Both the position numbers and the translations under genes were made by a program. A model generated the notes under the pieces. It did no database searches. It worked only from the letters and a program-made list of their open reading frames with translations, and had not been told where the DNA came from. From Durusdinium trenchii (lineage: Eukaryota; Sar; Dinophyceae; Suessiales; Symbiodiniaceae), in NCBI GenBank assembly GCA_963970005.1, contig CAXAMN010003858.1, positions 47,297-111,296 on the forward strand: a DNA stretch of 64,000 bases. The letters are read 5' to 3'. Of the stretch, positions 29,630 to 40,956 are shown piece after piece (within the stretch, counting starts at the first letter, position 1; each line of letters opens with the position of its first letter).

Positions 29630-30700
29630 GGAGCTGAAGTTCTAGCTGCTAAGGCTACTAAGGCGGGGCTTATCGAATGTTAAACTCAATTCTTGCAACA
29701 GACCTTTGCAATCCTTTCTATCCATCGACTGCTGAAGAAATATGCTGCCGGTACGGGGTTGTCCTCCGTCCAAATATCATATTTGGACAGCCAAACTCAA
29801 GAAATTGCTGACATGGAATGCGCACTTGTTAGGCCGTTTTGCTAATGCCTGTTGGTGGCACTTGTGACATAGCTTTCAGTTCATTTTCCTTCATGTGCTC
29901 GGCTCGCGGCGACTTGGCTGACTTCCGATTGCTCGTTTTGTAGTCTCATCATTGTCACCAAGGCGAGCAGCTTTGGAGATCTTGTGGAGACAACGTGAGA
30001 GGCAATGGCAGATGGAACAATTGAAGGCGCAACTGAGCCTCCAAGGGCTTTGCTTAGTTCGTCCACGGGCGTCATGTGTTTGTAGACACATCAAGCATGT
30101 CAATGTGAAGGGGTTTGCTGAGTATGCGGATCCCATAGATGAGCCTAGGCCTGAGAGGATTTCGAATTTCAGTTGAGCATTCAACACCCAAAAGCTTGTG
30201 CCCGCTTGCGCATGTCCAGGGAAGAGGCTGCGTTTGATGCAGCAAGAAACCCGATTGGAACAGATTAAGCTTGCTTAGGGTCTGTTGGGCGAGCAACAAG
30301 CTCGAAACCAGCAGAGAAAAACAGTGAAGAAATCATTATTGCAGCTCCACCAATGAGAGTGGGTGTTGCAAACGTGGTTGCCAAAGAGTGCAGCCTATCT
30401 TCCCACCCAAGGGTTGCGGTTGCGGCATGCTTTTGGCTTGTGGTCATTTTCTGGGCCTCAAAGGTGGACCAAAATACACACGGACTCAGGATTCAAGCAG
30501 ATCAGAAGCCAGTGCATGTGCACAGAGACATCGCACTTGCACTTTTGGGAACATTTTCAGCAGAGTTTTCTGCACTGCTCTGTTGACATGATTGGGCCTC
30601 GACTCCAAAATGCCGGCAAAACAGCAGACAAGAACAGACAGTAAGCGATCAGAACCTTGTTCGGAACTCAGTGCTTTGAAGCTAATGAGCTACAAATCTC
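29630..30700. other. Possible short coiled-coil exon, otherwise nothing clear
   Basis: After CACCAAG at about 29961 the frame reads RAALEILWRQRERQWQMEQL then KAQLSLQGL (to about 30048), helical and Gln/Arg-rich, as an exon might be. No joining partner was found. Confidence 0.3.
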
Positions 30701-30713
30701 ACGCATTTGACGC

Positions 30714-30730
30714 ATTTTGGCTCAAATCCA
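30714..30730 (+). other. Partial match to the dinoflagellate spliced-leader sequence
   Basis: CATTTTGGCTCAA matches the 3' half of the dinoflagellate trans-spliced leader (…CCATTTTGGCTCAAG). It lies just upstream of an ATG opening a 118-codon ORF, the position a relic leader takes in a retroposed mRNA. Only 13 nt match, so chance is possible. Confidence 0.3.
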
Positions 30731-30735
30731 AATAA

Positions 30736-31092
30736 ATGCACAGCCCTTCAGTTATTTTGAATTGGCAAAGACGTCACATGTCAAGCTTGCAAGAGCTTCA
30801 AGACAAGGCCTGGGACAAACAAAGCAACAAAGTGCTTGTTTACTTCGTGAGTATGCCACCTGTTGCTTCAGATGAGGTCGCGGACCTTCAAAAACAAAAT
30901 GAAATCCTGGGTGGATACCTCAATGACCCGAATGAGCAGAAAGATGAGATTGAATTTCAAGCTTCAGGCATGGAAAATGAGATGCTTGCCGACTATCTTC
31001 AGAGAGATGCAGAACGTACGTCTGGCCTAGAAGACAATGATGAGGACACAGTGTGGTGTGAAGCCAAAACCAGTTTTGTTTGGTCTATATAA
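30736..31092 (+). CDS. Unidentified acidic coiled-coil ORF
   Basis: 118 codons. SSLQELQDKAWDKQSNKVLV, then DEVADLQKQNEILGGYLNDP and GMENEMLADYLQRDAERTSG give a charged, helix-forming protein with Leu/Glu periodicity. The central GTGAGTATGCC...TTGCTTCAG looks like a tiny intron but its removal would break the frame, so I kept the ORF whole. The ending (TVWCEAKTSFVWSI) is not typical and probably enters an intron. Family unknown. Confidence 0.4.
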   Translation: MHSPSVILNWQRRHMSSLQELQDKAWDKQSNKVLVYFVSMPPVASDEVADLQKQNEILGGYLNDPNEQKDEIEFQASGMENEMLADYLQRDAERTSGLEDNDEDTVWCEAKTSFVWSI

Positions 31093-31094
31093 AT

Positions 31095-32940
31095 TATGTG
31101 GTGTTTTTTGGAACAGAGTTTGTTATTCTCAGTTCCTGTGGAGACGCATAGACAGTGCAGGCATTGTCCGACCTTCCGTCATCTCCTGTAGACAAAGGCA
31201 AGAAGGCGGGTTTCCATTGTTGCCCCACTATCATTTGAGCTGCCTGGTGAGTTGTGGCAGGCAGCAAAGGGTCGCCAGGGGCAGCAGCAATTGCCTCAAG
31301 CTTGCCACTACTCGAAAGGAAGCATTGCCCTCCAATACCTAGCTTGCTGTAGTGCTGTAGCCATTTTGTACGATAAGGCGCAGACAGCTCCCTACAGTGC
31401 TCACGTTGGAGGAAGCGTTGCACAGATCCCAAAGACGAAGCTACATTTTTTGATACAATCCTGTGTGTCAGACATTTTGCTCAGCTTTGAGGTGAGTGAA
31501 TGCAGTAGGCACAAAAACAAGCATGTGTTTCCAAACCGTGATGTCGCGATACAACCCCCCAGGAATAATTGGCAGAACTGATCTCTGGGCAATTTGACAC
31601 CAACCTTTTTGGCAGGACAAGTTCCGGATAGCAAACCAGGAGGCAAAGTTCCAATGAATGACAAACTTTTGAGGCTGTTTGTTCGTTTTGTGAGCTTTTG
31701 TTTGCAGCTTGCAGATGGAAGCTTTAACAAAAGACATAGCTGGGAGCACAGCCTTACCAGCAGCCCAGCACAGTTGTTGACTTTAAAGGAATGGTGGCAA
31801 ACTTTGCTTGCACTTCTGATCTACTGTAAGAATATTCAGGAAGACAATGGTTTGTTACAGTAAGTAGTGGCTCTCAAAAGAGGTCTGTATTCTAAACTGC
31901 ATGGGTTTGCAATAGCAGAATGTCCGGTTTCATTTCAGTTGAACGTTGTTAAAAGCTCGTTCAAGTTTGACATGTCGGTTGGAATTGGCTTTGAGCAGCT
32001 CCTGGGTCTCGTCCATGAACCAGCATGTGTACCTGCCGTTCTCTGTCCATGGACTTCCATTTAGCGGAACGGGAGCAAGCAGCTTCACCTGCTTTTCCTC
32101 TTGGAGAACACAATCAGAGATAGAAAAGCGGAAAAGCACATCCTCGATACGGCTCTGCCAGTGGTGTACGCCGAGATTTGCTCGAGCTTTGGCTCATGGC
32201 ATCACACTGTGTCTCGTGCGAGCCACGCAGCTCCGAGTGCGCCAAAGAGCCGATCGAACACAGTGGACACCGCCCAAACGCAGATCCCTTAGTGGAACGA
32301 AACTTGGCCAAAGCAAAGCAGTGAAGCAAAGCAAAGACACCAAAGAGGACAGCATAGCATTGCACGGTGTCACAAGTGCTTTTGCAGCTTTGGCGATGAA
32401 TGAACGAAATACTTTGGTCTTTATTCGTTGAATTTTGAGGACACAAAGAGTAAGAGCTCGATTGGTCTTGAGAGCTCGGAGCAAGTTGAGTTGCCATGTT
32501 TCTCCATGCGAGACCCTTATGCTTCGCTGTTGCTGCTTGGTCAAAGCAAATAAAGGCTTATACTAAAGGAAGGCAAGTCTGCGAGGTCAGCTGCATCTCA
32601 AGGTATGCAGGCTGGCCAGGCTCAGAGGTCCTTGAATCAAAGTCGACATATATTCAGGTGTGCAAAGCAACAGTTCCACATTGTATTCAACCCTTTCAGG
32701 TTGCATGGAGTGAAGACAGTGGAGACGCGGAACTGGCCAATGCTCAAAGATACTTCTGGTCGATGTCTAAGCTTATCACATTCAGTTGAACTGATTCTGG
32801 TGATGAGTTATGCAGGCCCTTGTCTTTTGCACATCGGCTACAAGACCATGGATGAGAGCGTCTTGGAGCTCAGCTCCACTAGCTACAGTGTAACATCGTT
32901 GGGTTCATTGTTGGGTTCACTTTGCACATTATTTAATGTT
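31095..32940. other. No assigned gene
   Basis: Several 90-160 codon ORFs overlap on both strands without motifs. GTAGCCATTTTG at 31366-31377 is another short spliced-leader-like word. Confidence 0.3.
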
Positions 32941-32944
32941 TTTT

Positions 32945-33328
32945 GAGGCGGCCTGGGAGTTCCTTTGGCGAAACGACCTTGCTGACTCGAAGGATTTGGA
33001 GCGCCTCCTGTCGCCTCCACCGGGCTTGCAGCGCGGCCAGGTGCAAGGGTTGACTTGAAGAAACCTGATGACTCTAGGGAACTCCCAGAAGTTTTCCCGG
33101 TTCTTGCTGAGCACCCATTCTCAAAAGCTGTTTGTGTTTTGGTCCCACTTGCCAAGCATTGGACGAGTGTCGCTGGAGCCCGTTGGTGTTTCGAGTGTGA
33201 CATCCAGTACTCAGTCATTTGCAGAAAAGAACTTCAAAGTTTCGCAGGTACAGTGGAATCGTTTCTTGACAAAACTAAGAGATGAGTCGGTTTTCAATGT
33301 GCGACGCACTGGACTACAAGACTCGTAA
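32945..33328 (+). CDS. Unidentified protein, coding-like exons
   Basis: One frame gives EAAWEFLWRNDLADSKDLER then LLSPPPGLQRGQVQG (about 32945-33050); another gives FSRFLLSTHSQKLFVFWSHL, PSIGRVSLEPVGVSS and AEKNFKVSQVQWNRFLTKLR (33080-33290). Both read like folded protein and are adjacent, so they may be neighbouring exons or a frame-broken gene. A proline-rich minus-strand ORF overlaps but is less convincing. I do not recognise the family. Confidence 0.35.
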
Positions 33329-33757
33329 GAAGAGTGCGTATGCAAGAGGTGATGAAGTGGGATTGGGGAATGACATGAAGTGAATATTTAAGTAAAAAAG
33401 ACTGTTCTTGAAAAGGAGCTGGAAAAATAAGAAGGTAGGACTCCTTTTAAAGGGGCACTTCCTTTGCTTCCCAATCTCTTTTTGGACTCCGGGCCCATGG
33501 GATAATGGAGTGAATACAGAAGACTGCCCTTTGAACTCAACTGCAAAGACACAGATTCCGAGTCCAGATTTCATAAGTGGCCCGTAGCTCAAAACCTCTG
33601 TTTGCTCCAAGTCAGTCGAAGTCTTCTGCCCACTTCCCCAACATGTGGATGTAATATGATGGGTAAACGGGGGGTTTGCCCGGAAAGGCAAATTTTTCGA
33701 TGGCTCATGATGCGTGCTTCCAGGGGGGTTGGGGGTCGGGGGTGGGGGTTGCATGAT

Positions 33758-33838
33758 GCGTTACGGACATGATGCGGATGATGCGCTGATGCGTTTTTTG
33801 GACGTGATGTGGGTGATGCGCTGATGCGTTACAGATAA
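33758..33838. repeat. GATGCG-rich tandem repeat
   Basis: GATGATGCG, ACATGATGCGG, GATGCGCTGATGCG and similar words recur with a ~24-bp higher period. Confidence 0.7.
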
Positions 33839-34147
33839 GGTTTGTTGCGGGCCTCCATATTTGGTTGGTGGAGGGTGCGGCGGGGTTGGCGGTGTGGTGT
33901 GCCCTGTTGGATAGGCTTTTTGTGTTTGCCTATCTCCGCCTCAAAGTTTGGCGTGAGTGTGAGTTTATCAGCTGTGCGTCTGTCAGGTTCTTGGCCTGCT
34001 TGACTTGGAGAAGACCTATCAGTGATCCGCTTGTTTTGAAGGGTTGAGGAGGGCCTAGCAGCAAAGCTGCATTGACAGGTACTCGGAGGAAGAGATGAGG
34101 CCCCTCGTCAGTGTGTTGTTTCCGCAGAACGCCCATTTTCGGTAGCT

Positions 34148-34215
34148 TTACTGACAGGCTTCGCCAACCGGCGACACCTTGGGGGGACTGCGCATATCCG
34201 CAGGCTCTTTGCACA
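34148..34215. repeat. Dispersed repeat, copy 1
   Basis: TACTGACAGGCTTCGCCAAC followed by CGGCGA, a G7-8 run and GCGCATATCCGCAG. A second copy lies at 38771-38835 in the same orientation. Confidence 0.7.
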
Positions 34216-34828
34216 GCAAAAAATCGACGATTAGCGCAGCTTCTTAGACCTGCGCATACACACTCCCACACAGGTGTGCGCACGAGGGTCTGATGTAAAA
34301 AGCCTGGCAACCTCAGCTTCAGACACTCGCGCCCGCGCCCGCCAACCGACTTTTTGAACATCACCAGGACGTATGTATTTTCATCAAAAATTGCAAAAAG
34401 CAGAGAAAAATGATCAAGCATGTCTACTGTAAAGCTTCATCCCCAGAGAAGAAAGTACGCAAAGGGGAGAGGAAGTTTTGAGCTAGCATTTGTGTCGAGC
34501 ACCATTGGCGTCACCAGAGTACGAGCAGCATTGCTCATAAACTACATACATTTTGCAAAAACACTACAATTTATAGTGTTTTGCGCGTGGTCATGCACCA
34601 AAGGATTTGCATCTTTCCTGCTGAGACTTTGCTGATGCTAATGATGCTCGACCAAAATTTCTCCACAAAATTTGTTTTCATTTTCAATGGCTTATGCTCA
34701 AGGGGTTTTGAAGCTATAAGCTTTACAGTGACCATTTTTGATGTTTTTTGACGAGGAGCCAGTGATATGTTGACCGGGACGGTGTCGCCGGATTTAAAGG
34801 CGTACGCCTGACAGCCGGGCGCCGGCCA

Positions 34829-35155
34829 TGTTGGGGCTATGTTGGCCCATCCTGAGGCTAGGTTGGGCATATGGGCTTATGTTGGCCTATCTTGGGCCAC
34901 GTTGGCCCAGCTAGGGCCTATGTTGGACCATCTTTGGGCTACGTGGGGCGGTGTGGGGGCGATGTTGGGACCATTTTGGGTTTGTGTTGGGCCATCTAAG
35001 GCCTATGTTGGCCCAGCTAGGGCCTATGTTGTGCCATCTTGGGCCCATGTTGAGCCTATCTTGTGCCCAAGTTGAGCCTGTCTTGGGCCTATGTTGGCCC
35101 ATCTTGGGGCTATGTTGGCCCGTCTTGGGGATATGTTGGGCGTTTCAAGGCCGAT
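34829..35155. repeat. ~20-bp satellite (ATGTTGGCCCATCTTGGGGC family)
   Basis: About fifteen degenerate units of (C/T)ATGTTGG(C/G)CCA(T/G)CT(T/A)GGG, period 18-21 bp. Related single units appear at 57965-58020, 63005-63055 and, inverted, at 35465-35510. Confidence 0.85.
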
Positions 35156-35185
35156 GTTTTTGGATGGACATGGAAGATCATGAGG

Positions 35186-35282
35186 CGCAGAAAACACTGT
35201 AAAACACACTGTTCCTCACAGGGCCCAGGGGGTTAGACCTACGTCGCTGCCTACGCCCCTGTGTTTTACAGTGTTTTTTGCG
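35186..35282. repeat. 18-bp perfect inverted repeat
   Basis: AAAACACTGTAAAACACA at 35191-35208 is exactly complementary to 35260-35277; with one mismatch the arms extend over the outer GCGC. Loop about 51 nt. A related arm (AAAACACGGTAAAACACACG) is at 63084-63103. Confidence 0.85.
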
Positions 35283-35510
35283 CGTGATGTTCAAAAAAGC
35301 CTGTGTTTTGCAGGTTTTGTGTGCGAAACGCAAAAACTGTGGGTTTTACAGGGGTGGTGTCGGTAATGCGCGCCGCGCGGACGTGCGTAATCGGAATTAT
35401 TTGGGTGATGGGCGCGTTGCAACAAATATTGTGCAAAATGTACCCGAAGATATTCCAACAGAGGTCCCCAAGATGACCCAACATCGGCCCAAGATGGCCA
35501 ACGTAGCCTC

Positions 35511-35563
35511 AACAACGACCACGACGACGACGACAACAACAACAACAACAACAACAACGACCG
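35511..35563. repeat. (AAC/GAC)n microsatellite
   Basis: Trinucleotide run of GAC changing to AAC, on the strand opposite to the GTT/GTG runs of 57.8 and 62.2 kb. Confidence 0.9.
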
Positions 35564-35819
35564 TGGTGGGCCCCTGGCCGGCTGTCGGGCGTCAGCCCTT
35601 AAATAACCTTCGGTTGCACCGAAGGTCCTCCGGGCGAAACGCGGACGCCGGCGCCCGGTTTTGAATGGGCTAAACCCGGGCGCTGCCGACCCATATTTGG
35701 AGACACCTGCTGGAGAAGCAGGATGCGCTGCGTAAGCGCTGTCTTTGTCTTACTTGCTCCAAGTAGTGGTGGGCTACCTGGCAACCTCGAGGTGACACCG
35801 CCACGACGTTAGCGCCGCA

Positions 35820-36248
35820 ATGGTCGCCAGCAGCAACAACAAGAACGACAACAAGAACAACGCGAAAAAGAATAAGAATGACAACAAAAACATTAATAAG
35901 GCCACTGCTTCCACACAAAGTGCACCCACATCGTGTACGCAGCATAGTTTTCGCTTGAAGTCGTTGAAGCAGACCACAGCCGCAGACACACGCGCACACA
36001 CTTTTAGACCCATGCTCGCAAGAGCTAAATCAGTTTTGAACTCCAGCGCACTAGCGCTTGACTTGCAGAACGGTAAGGTGATTGGGTCCGCGACAACACA
36101 AGAGTTTAACAAAGACGCGATAGCCCTTTACAAGGAGGTTGGGTTTACAGCTTGTGAACTTCACAACCGGAAGTGCAAAAATTGGTGCAGGTACGTTCAG
36201 AGAGCGCCCTCTCTGAATATCGCATCCGATCAGCAGTGTCTTTGTTAG
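35820..36248 (+). CDS. ORF carrying the 36.0/36.9-kb repeat motif, unknown
   Basis: 142 codons: an Asn/Lys-rich N-terminus from simple sequence, then QNGKVIGSATTQEFNKDAIA, LYKEVGFTACELHNRKCKNW, ending SDQQCLC. The same peptide (with about ten replacements) is encoded by the second repeat at 37008-37229, whose ORF continues past the stop of this copy. Cys positions (TAC, KC, CLC) are kept. No family is recognised; the repeated peptide may just reflect a recent duplication. Confidence 0.3.
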   Translation: MVASSNNKNDNKNNAKKNKNDNKNINKATASTQSAPTSCTQHSFRLKSLKQTTAADTRAHTFRPMLARAKSVLNSSALALDLQNGKVIGSATTQEFNKDAIALYKEVGFTACELHNRKCKNWCRYVQRAPSLNIASDQQCLC

Positions 36249-36363
36249 GCAGTGTCTGCTGAAAGGATCATTGCCCCCCTGCTAATCTGTACAAGGAAGT
36301 AGTAGGGGTTAAAATAGAATAGTGGATTGTGGTCATTCTCCTTGGAAACAGGAGGTCACAATG
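36011..36363 (+). repeat. ~350-bp direct repeat, copy 1
   Basis: Starts CCCATGCTCGCAAGAGCTAA and ends ..AGGAGGTCACA. I estimate about 90% identity to copy 2. The copies are separated by a purine-rich spacer of about 560 bp. Confidence 0.85.
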
Positions 36364-36927
36364 CCGAATTCGGCGCGCCGTGGGAAAAATTGGCGCTTGA
36401 CTGAAAATCCTTGTTACAAACCTAAAGGGCCTAAAGAGCCCCTAGAACAAAGAACAGCCAAGAAAGAGAAAGGAAAGCAGGACAGAAAGCGGGGGGAGGG
36501 TGTGGACTGGGGTGCGTCAACTAAACGAGTTTAAACGACGACCTAACCAGCCTGAAGAAAAGTCCAAACGAACGAAAGACACCAAGGAAAGAAAGGGGTG
36601 CAGGGGTGCGTGTGGGGTGGGGGTGAAAGGCCCGAAGGCGCTGGCCAGAAAGCCGAATCCGGCGCACCCTCGACTAAAACCTGAGTTACGCATTAAAAGC
36701 CATCAGAAACGAAAGAAGCCCTAGAAAACGAAGAGAAGCCGAAAGAAAGAAAGCAAGACATCTCTGTACAACGATTACTTATGGTATGTCATTCTGTGAG
36801 GTATTGTCAGTGAGCTCTCCAGCTTAATAGCAGCAATTCGAGCAGTAATGAGAAATCTTCAAGAATTGAGCAAGCAAGACGAAAGCTGGGATCACGCGTC
36901 AGACCTCAGTGGGACCCTGTTGCGAAA
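36364..36927. other. Purine-rich spacer between direct repeats
   Basis: A/G-rich sequence with short Lys/Arg/Pro-rich ORFs (36322-36534, 36500-36724) that are likely composition artefacts. No primer-binding site follows copy 1, which argues against a simple miniature LTR element. Confidence 0.4.
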
Positions 36928-37311
36928 CCCATGCTCGCAAGAGCTAAATCAGTTTTGAACTCCAGCGCGCTAGCCCTTTAGATGAATTTGAGTACTTAGC
37001 GCTTGACTTGCAGAACGGTAAGGTGATTGGGTCCGCGACAACAGACAAGTTTAACAAAGACGCGTTAGCCCTGTACAAGGAGATTGGGGTTACAGCTTGT
37101 GAACGTCGCAACCGGAAGTGTAAAAATTGGTACAGGTACGCTCAGAGAGCGTCCTCTCTGAATATCACATCCGATCAGCAGTGTCTTTGTTGGGCAGTGT
37201 CTGCTGAAAGGATCACTGCCTCCTGCTAATCTGTACAAGGAAATAGTAGGGGTTAAAATGGAATAGTGGATTACAACAAAGTGGTCATTCTCCTTGAAAG
37301 CAGGAGGTGAC
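36928..37311 (+). repeat. ~350-bp direct repeat, copy 2
   Basis: Same as copy 1 but with a 26-bp insertion (CCCTTTAGATGAATTTG…TTAG) beside a TAGCG word and a short ACAACAAAG insertion near the end. Confidence 0.85.
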
Positions 37312-37348
37312 ACACACACACACACACGCACACACACACACACACGCG
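37308..37348. repeat. (CA)n microsatellite
   Basis: CACACACACACACGCACACA-type run directly after repeat copy 2. Confidence 0.95.
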
Positions 37349-37349
37349 C

Positions 37350-39475
37350 CCGCGTTGACTCCGGATAGCTCCTAGACAGTGACCCCCTCCAACACCAGCG
37401 TGACAACGCCTCTCACTACGCAGGCGCAGCCGCGACAATGCCCCTGGCTTGCAGAAGTTTAGCGCAAAGCATTGACAACGTTCGCGCCACAGTGGCCACC
37501 ACAGTGGCCACCAGCCACAAATACAAGAAGGGCAAGAAGAACACCGCGAAAAATCAATCAGAACGAGGGTAAAAAACACGAAGGCTATGGCCGGGAGAGC
37601 CGCGGCCAGTCACAGCCTTGGCCTAGACAGCAGCTTCGAAGCCCAGTGCCAGGCCTAGAACTTACAGAGGCATCCCATGCTCACAGGCGACCGTTCCACC
37701 CTGCGGTGTCCCAAACGCACTGCTTAGCTTGGGGTAAGCAGGGGTCGGCGGATTACAAATGCTATGCCATTATGCTTAATGTTTAGTGGTGACTTCTCAA
37801 AAGCTTTTTTGCAGCTCATCAGCTTGACAAGCAACATTCAAACAAACGCGCGGAGGGATGCTTCTCTCAGCAACATTAGCTTTTTTCAGAAGCTTGCTCG
37901 TAACTTTTTTGTTGCCTTGCTCAAAAGTGACTGCCGATCATTCGTTTGGGTTTAGATGCTCAACATTTTCAAATTTTAAACTCACATGCATTCCGCGCTG
38001 GGTGCAAACAAGTGGATGCGGGTTGTGAATTTTTGGCTGGGGTATTTGCTAGTTGCTTAGAAGCTGACCAGTGACCGCCGCTCCTGTTTAGTAGGCTACC
38101 TGACGTGCAGAAGTCTGTAGTTTCGGAGGCGGGGTGAGAAGTTGCGCGGACCAGTTTCTGAAGCGAGATGCGAGGTGGTGGGGAAATGGGCCACGCCCAT
38201 TCGCAGAGCATGGTGGTTGAAATCACCTTTGAGAGCTCAAGGCATTCCCCTCAGCAGTTCTGTCTGAGAGAAGAACCTAAGAGTAGATTGCAAATGATTC
38301 TGAAGTCTCATTGTGATTGAGTGACAGACACCGTATCATGGTGTTGTTTTAGCCGAAGATCAAAACTTCAAAATGTGTTGCGCGTGCACTCAAGAACCTC
38401 AGGTCGACCAGGGATTTGGAAACTTCGTTTACCCAGAAACTCTGTGGCGATACTTGAGCCTTTCATTTCGCTGCCTGTACTTTGGTCATGACAAAATGCA
38501 ATGCCTTAGGAGCTGCAGTTCCAGAGGATGCTTTACGCGTGCTGGGCTGGAGAGCCTCGCAGAGAGACGACTCGGAGCTTCTTAGTTGAGATGGCGTTGC
38601 TTGAGCGGGTCTTATAAAGCAGTGCTGTTTCTTTGAAAGGCAATATAGCATGCCCAAAGCCCCAAGTTCAAGTTATTTTGTGAGACTGACAAGGCAGCAA
38701 TTGGCAGAGAGCAGTGAATCGTGGCTGCAATGAATTGTTGCAGCGCAAGCTCGTGGAACTTGTATGTGTATATACTGACAGGCTTCGCCAACCGGCGATG
38801 CCCGTGGGGGGGGATGCGTGTATGCGGAGGCGACTTTGCGTTTGTCAACCAATAGGTGGGAATTCAAAGTCAACTCGAACAGTTCTTAAAGTGCACGCAC
38901 CACCTCAAGTCACCAGCGGACGGGCTCATGCCGCTGACCCCTATGTGGAGCAAGTCTCGCATTCCTTAATACGGGCGCTACAAAGAAAACATAGTAGTTG
39001 GCAGTGTTTCTTGAACTGTTGTATAAGCCCAGGCGCTGTTAGTGTTGCGCCACGCTCGGTAGTCTTTGTAAAGGTCTTGCAAATACTCCTCCTTGTTCCC
39101 TCGACCCTGAACAAGCTCATAGATTGTTGACGCGGTGCAGTCGGGGACCACGTGGAGATCTGCGATGTGCAACAAATCCGGATATACACTTGGGTGATTT
39201 GATTACCCTACAAATCAATGTACAGTATATAGATTATTCTCAGTCGACGTTCGAAAGGGCGAGGAGCCGGGCCATGAGCTTAAAGTGAAGCGTCGCTGAT
39301 GGGTCCCCTATTCTTCCTGACTTCTTTGGCGTGTAGCGTGCTGTGATGGCTCGCTACTTTGCCGCGTGCAGTGAAGAGCAAGTCTTGAGGCTCCCTTGCT
39401 GCAGTTGTCCGAACAGCGTTGCAGTAATGGCAGCATTTCTACCGGAAAGAATGCCAAGAGCCTTGTAGCCAGCCA
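37350..39475. other. No assigned gene
   Basis: Contains the second dispersed-repeat copy (38771-38835: TACTGACAGGCTTCGCCAAC, G8, GCGTGTATGCGGAG). ORFs are short and on both strands. Confidence 0.35.
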
Positions 39476-39499
39476 GATCAAATGAAAGGAAAGGGTGCT

Positions 39500-40140
39500 G
39501 GACGGCAGGCGCCAGCTTCGAAACCTAATAGAAAAAGGCATGGGGGCCCAGACGCAGAGCAGACGCCCGAGGCAGACGAGACGCAAAGTCCTCGCATTTC
39601 TGCGTTAGGGTTCCAGACACGAACTTCGAAACCCACCAAAAAATGAGGGGCCATAGGCAGAGCAGAACAGAAGCAAAGCGAAGCCAAAAAGCGGAGGCAG
39701 AGGCAGAGCAGGTAGGAGCTCTAAGCGAAGCCAAGCAGCGGAGGTACCGCCGCGGCTTTCACCCATCTAATTCTGCGCCCAAAAGGGCTGGGGGCAGGGT
39801 GCCAGACGCCAACTTCGAAACCCCGTAAAGAAAGCTTGAGGGGCCAGAGGCAGGGCAGGTAGGGGCTTTAGACCAGAGGCAAAGTGAAGCCAAAAAGCGG
39901 AGGTACCGCCGGACGCCTCTTGACCAGAGGGGCCAGAGCAGAGCAGGTAGAGGCTCTAGACCAGAGGCAAAGCGAAGCGAAAAAGCGGAGGCAGAGGCAG
40001 AGCAGGTAGGAGCTCTAGACCAGAGGGGCCAGAGGCAGAGCAGGTAGGAGCCCTAAACCAGAAGCAAAGCGAAGCCAAAAAAGGAGGTGCGGCCACAGCT
40101 TTCCTCCATTGAATTGTGCGCCCAAAAGGGCTTGGGCAGG
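39500..40140. repeat. Degenerate ~70-bp minisatellite
   Basis: Units of AGGCAAAGCGAAGC(C/G), AAAAAGCGGAGG, CAGAGGCAGAGCAGGTAGGA and GCTCTAGACCAGAGG recur about seven times, with two copies of a CGCCCAAAAGGGCT(T/G)GGG block at 39776 and 40119. Minus-strand ORFs here merely read the repeat. Confidence 0.8.
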
Positions 40141-40144
40141 GTGC

Positions 40145-40950
40145 CAGACGCTGAGGGGCCGCTCTGTCTCTGATGCAAAGCACCTCCCACGTTGCAACCT
40201 TCGGTGTCCCAGGCGCTGCCCGCCTGGGCACTCGCTGAGCCGGGCTCGGCGGATAATATACTGTAATCCACCTCAGGTAGCAAGGCAATTGTCAGCAGTT
40301 TGACCTTGACGGTCAGGAAGACATTCAAGACTTGCCACGGTTGATGGTTTTTGACCTTGACGGAGTCTCTTGGCACACAAAGCCGCTATATAAACCGAGT
40401 GCAAGCTGTCCCAAGCATGGGCATGCTTGTCAAGGTTTGTTGGAGTCCAGAAATGCGGGCACCTCAGATCTTTTTTGTTGACCTGGCAATGCGTTTGACC
40501 ACTGTACAGATCAGCGGTGCTATGATAAGCTTACACTTTGTCGAACCTCGAGCCTACGACATGCAGGTATCAGACAATAGGAGGGTCTCCATATCGCAGA
40601 ATCTCCGATGGTGTTGTGAGAAACTCTGCTGGAGAGGACAGTTCGTGGAAGCAGAAAGAGGAAGAATGCATGCACAGCGAAGCTTGCACTCTTATCAGAT
40701 GGTTTGAAAGGAGATACGACTCTTCCCAGCTGTGCAGCGTGTTTGGTCATTGCTCCTTGTCTATCATAGAAAAAGTAAGATGTCGAATGAACACTGATCA
40801 GGGCATGAAACATGTTCCTATAAAAAGTAATGCACAAGGCACAAGGGATCCTTAAGTTGCTATTGTGAAGGCCGTGAACTTTGATGAATTGGTGAATGTC
40901 ATCCTCTGCAGTATTCATTTTCCGACAGCATTGGGTGTAGACTTGCCGTG
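40145..40950. other. No assigned gene upstream of the plastid protein gene
   Basis: Short ORFs only. TTTTTGACCTTGACGG recurs at 40296-40311 and 40349-40364. AGACTTGCCGTGTAGAGC just before the ATG could be a trans-splice acceptor region (…GTGTAG|A). Confidence 0.35.
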
Positions 40951-40956
40951 TAGAGC

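Larger units (their letters stand above)
33330..34780. other. No recognised gene
   Basis: Includes the first copy of a dispersed repeat at about 34148-34215. ORFs on both strands are unconvincing. Confidence 0.3.
34783..35612. mobile_element. Fold-back composite: inverted ends around a satellite block
   Basis: The left end GGATTTAAAGGCGTACGCCT..GACAGCC reappears inverted at 35572-35612 (GGCTGTCGGGCGTCAGCCCT, TAAATA). Between them are the GGCCCATCTTGG satellite, an inverted repeat, and an (AAC)n tract. The same end word with a similar interior occurs at 57770-57830, so this is a dispersed family, perhaps a non-autonomous DNA element; no transposase and no target-site duplication were seen. 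Confidence 0.45.

Noticed and set aside
30855..30879. 25-nt GTGAGT...TTCAG intron inside the 30.7-kb ORF
   Set aside because: It has perfect-looking splice ends, but removing it breaks a frame that is otherwise coherent on both sides, and it is too short.
39478..40288. Cys/Ala-rich minus ORFs over 39.5-40.3 kb
   Set aside because: They follow the ~70-bp minisatellite exactly and repeat with it.
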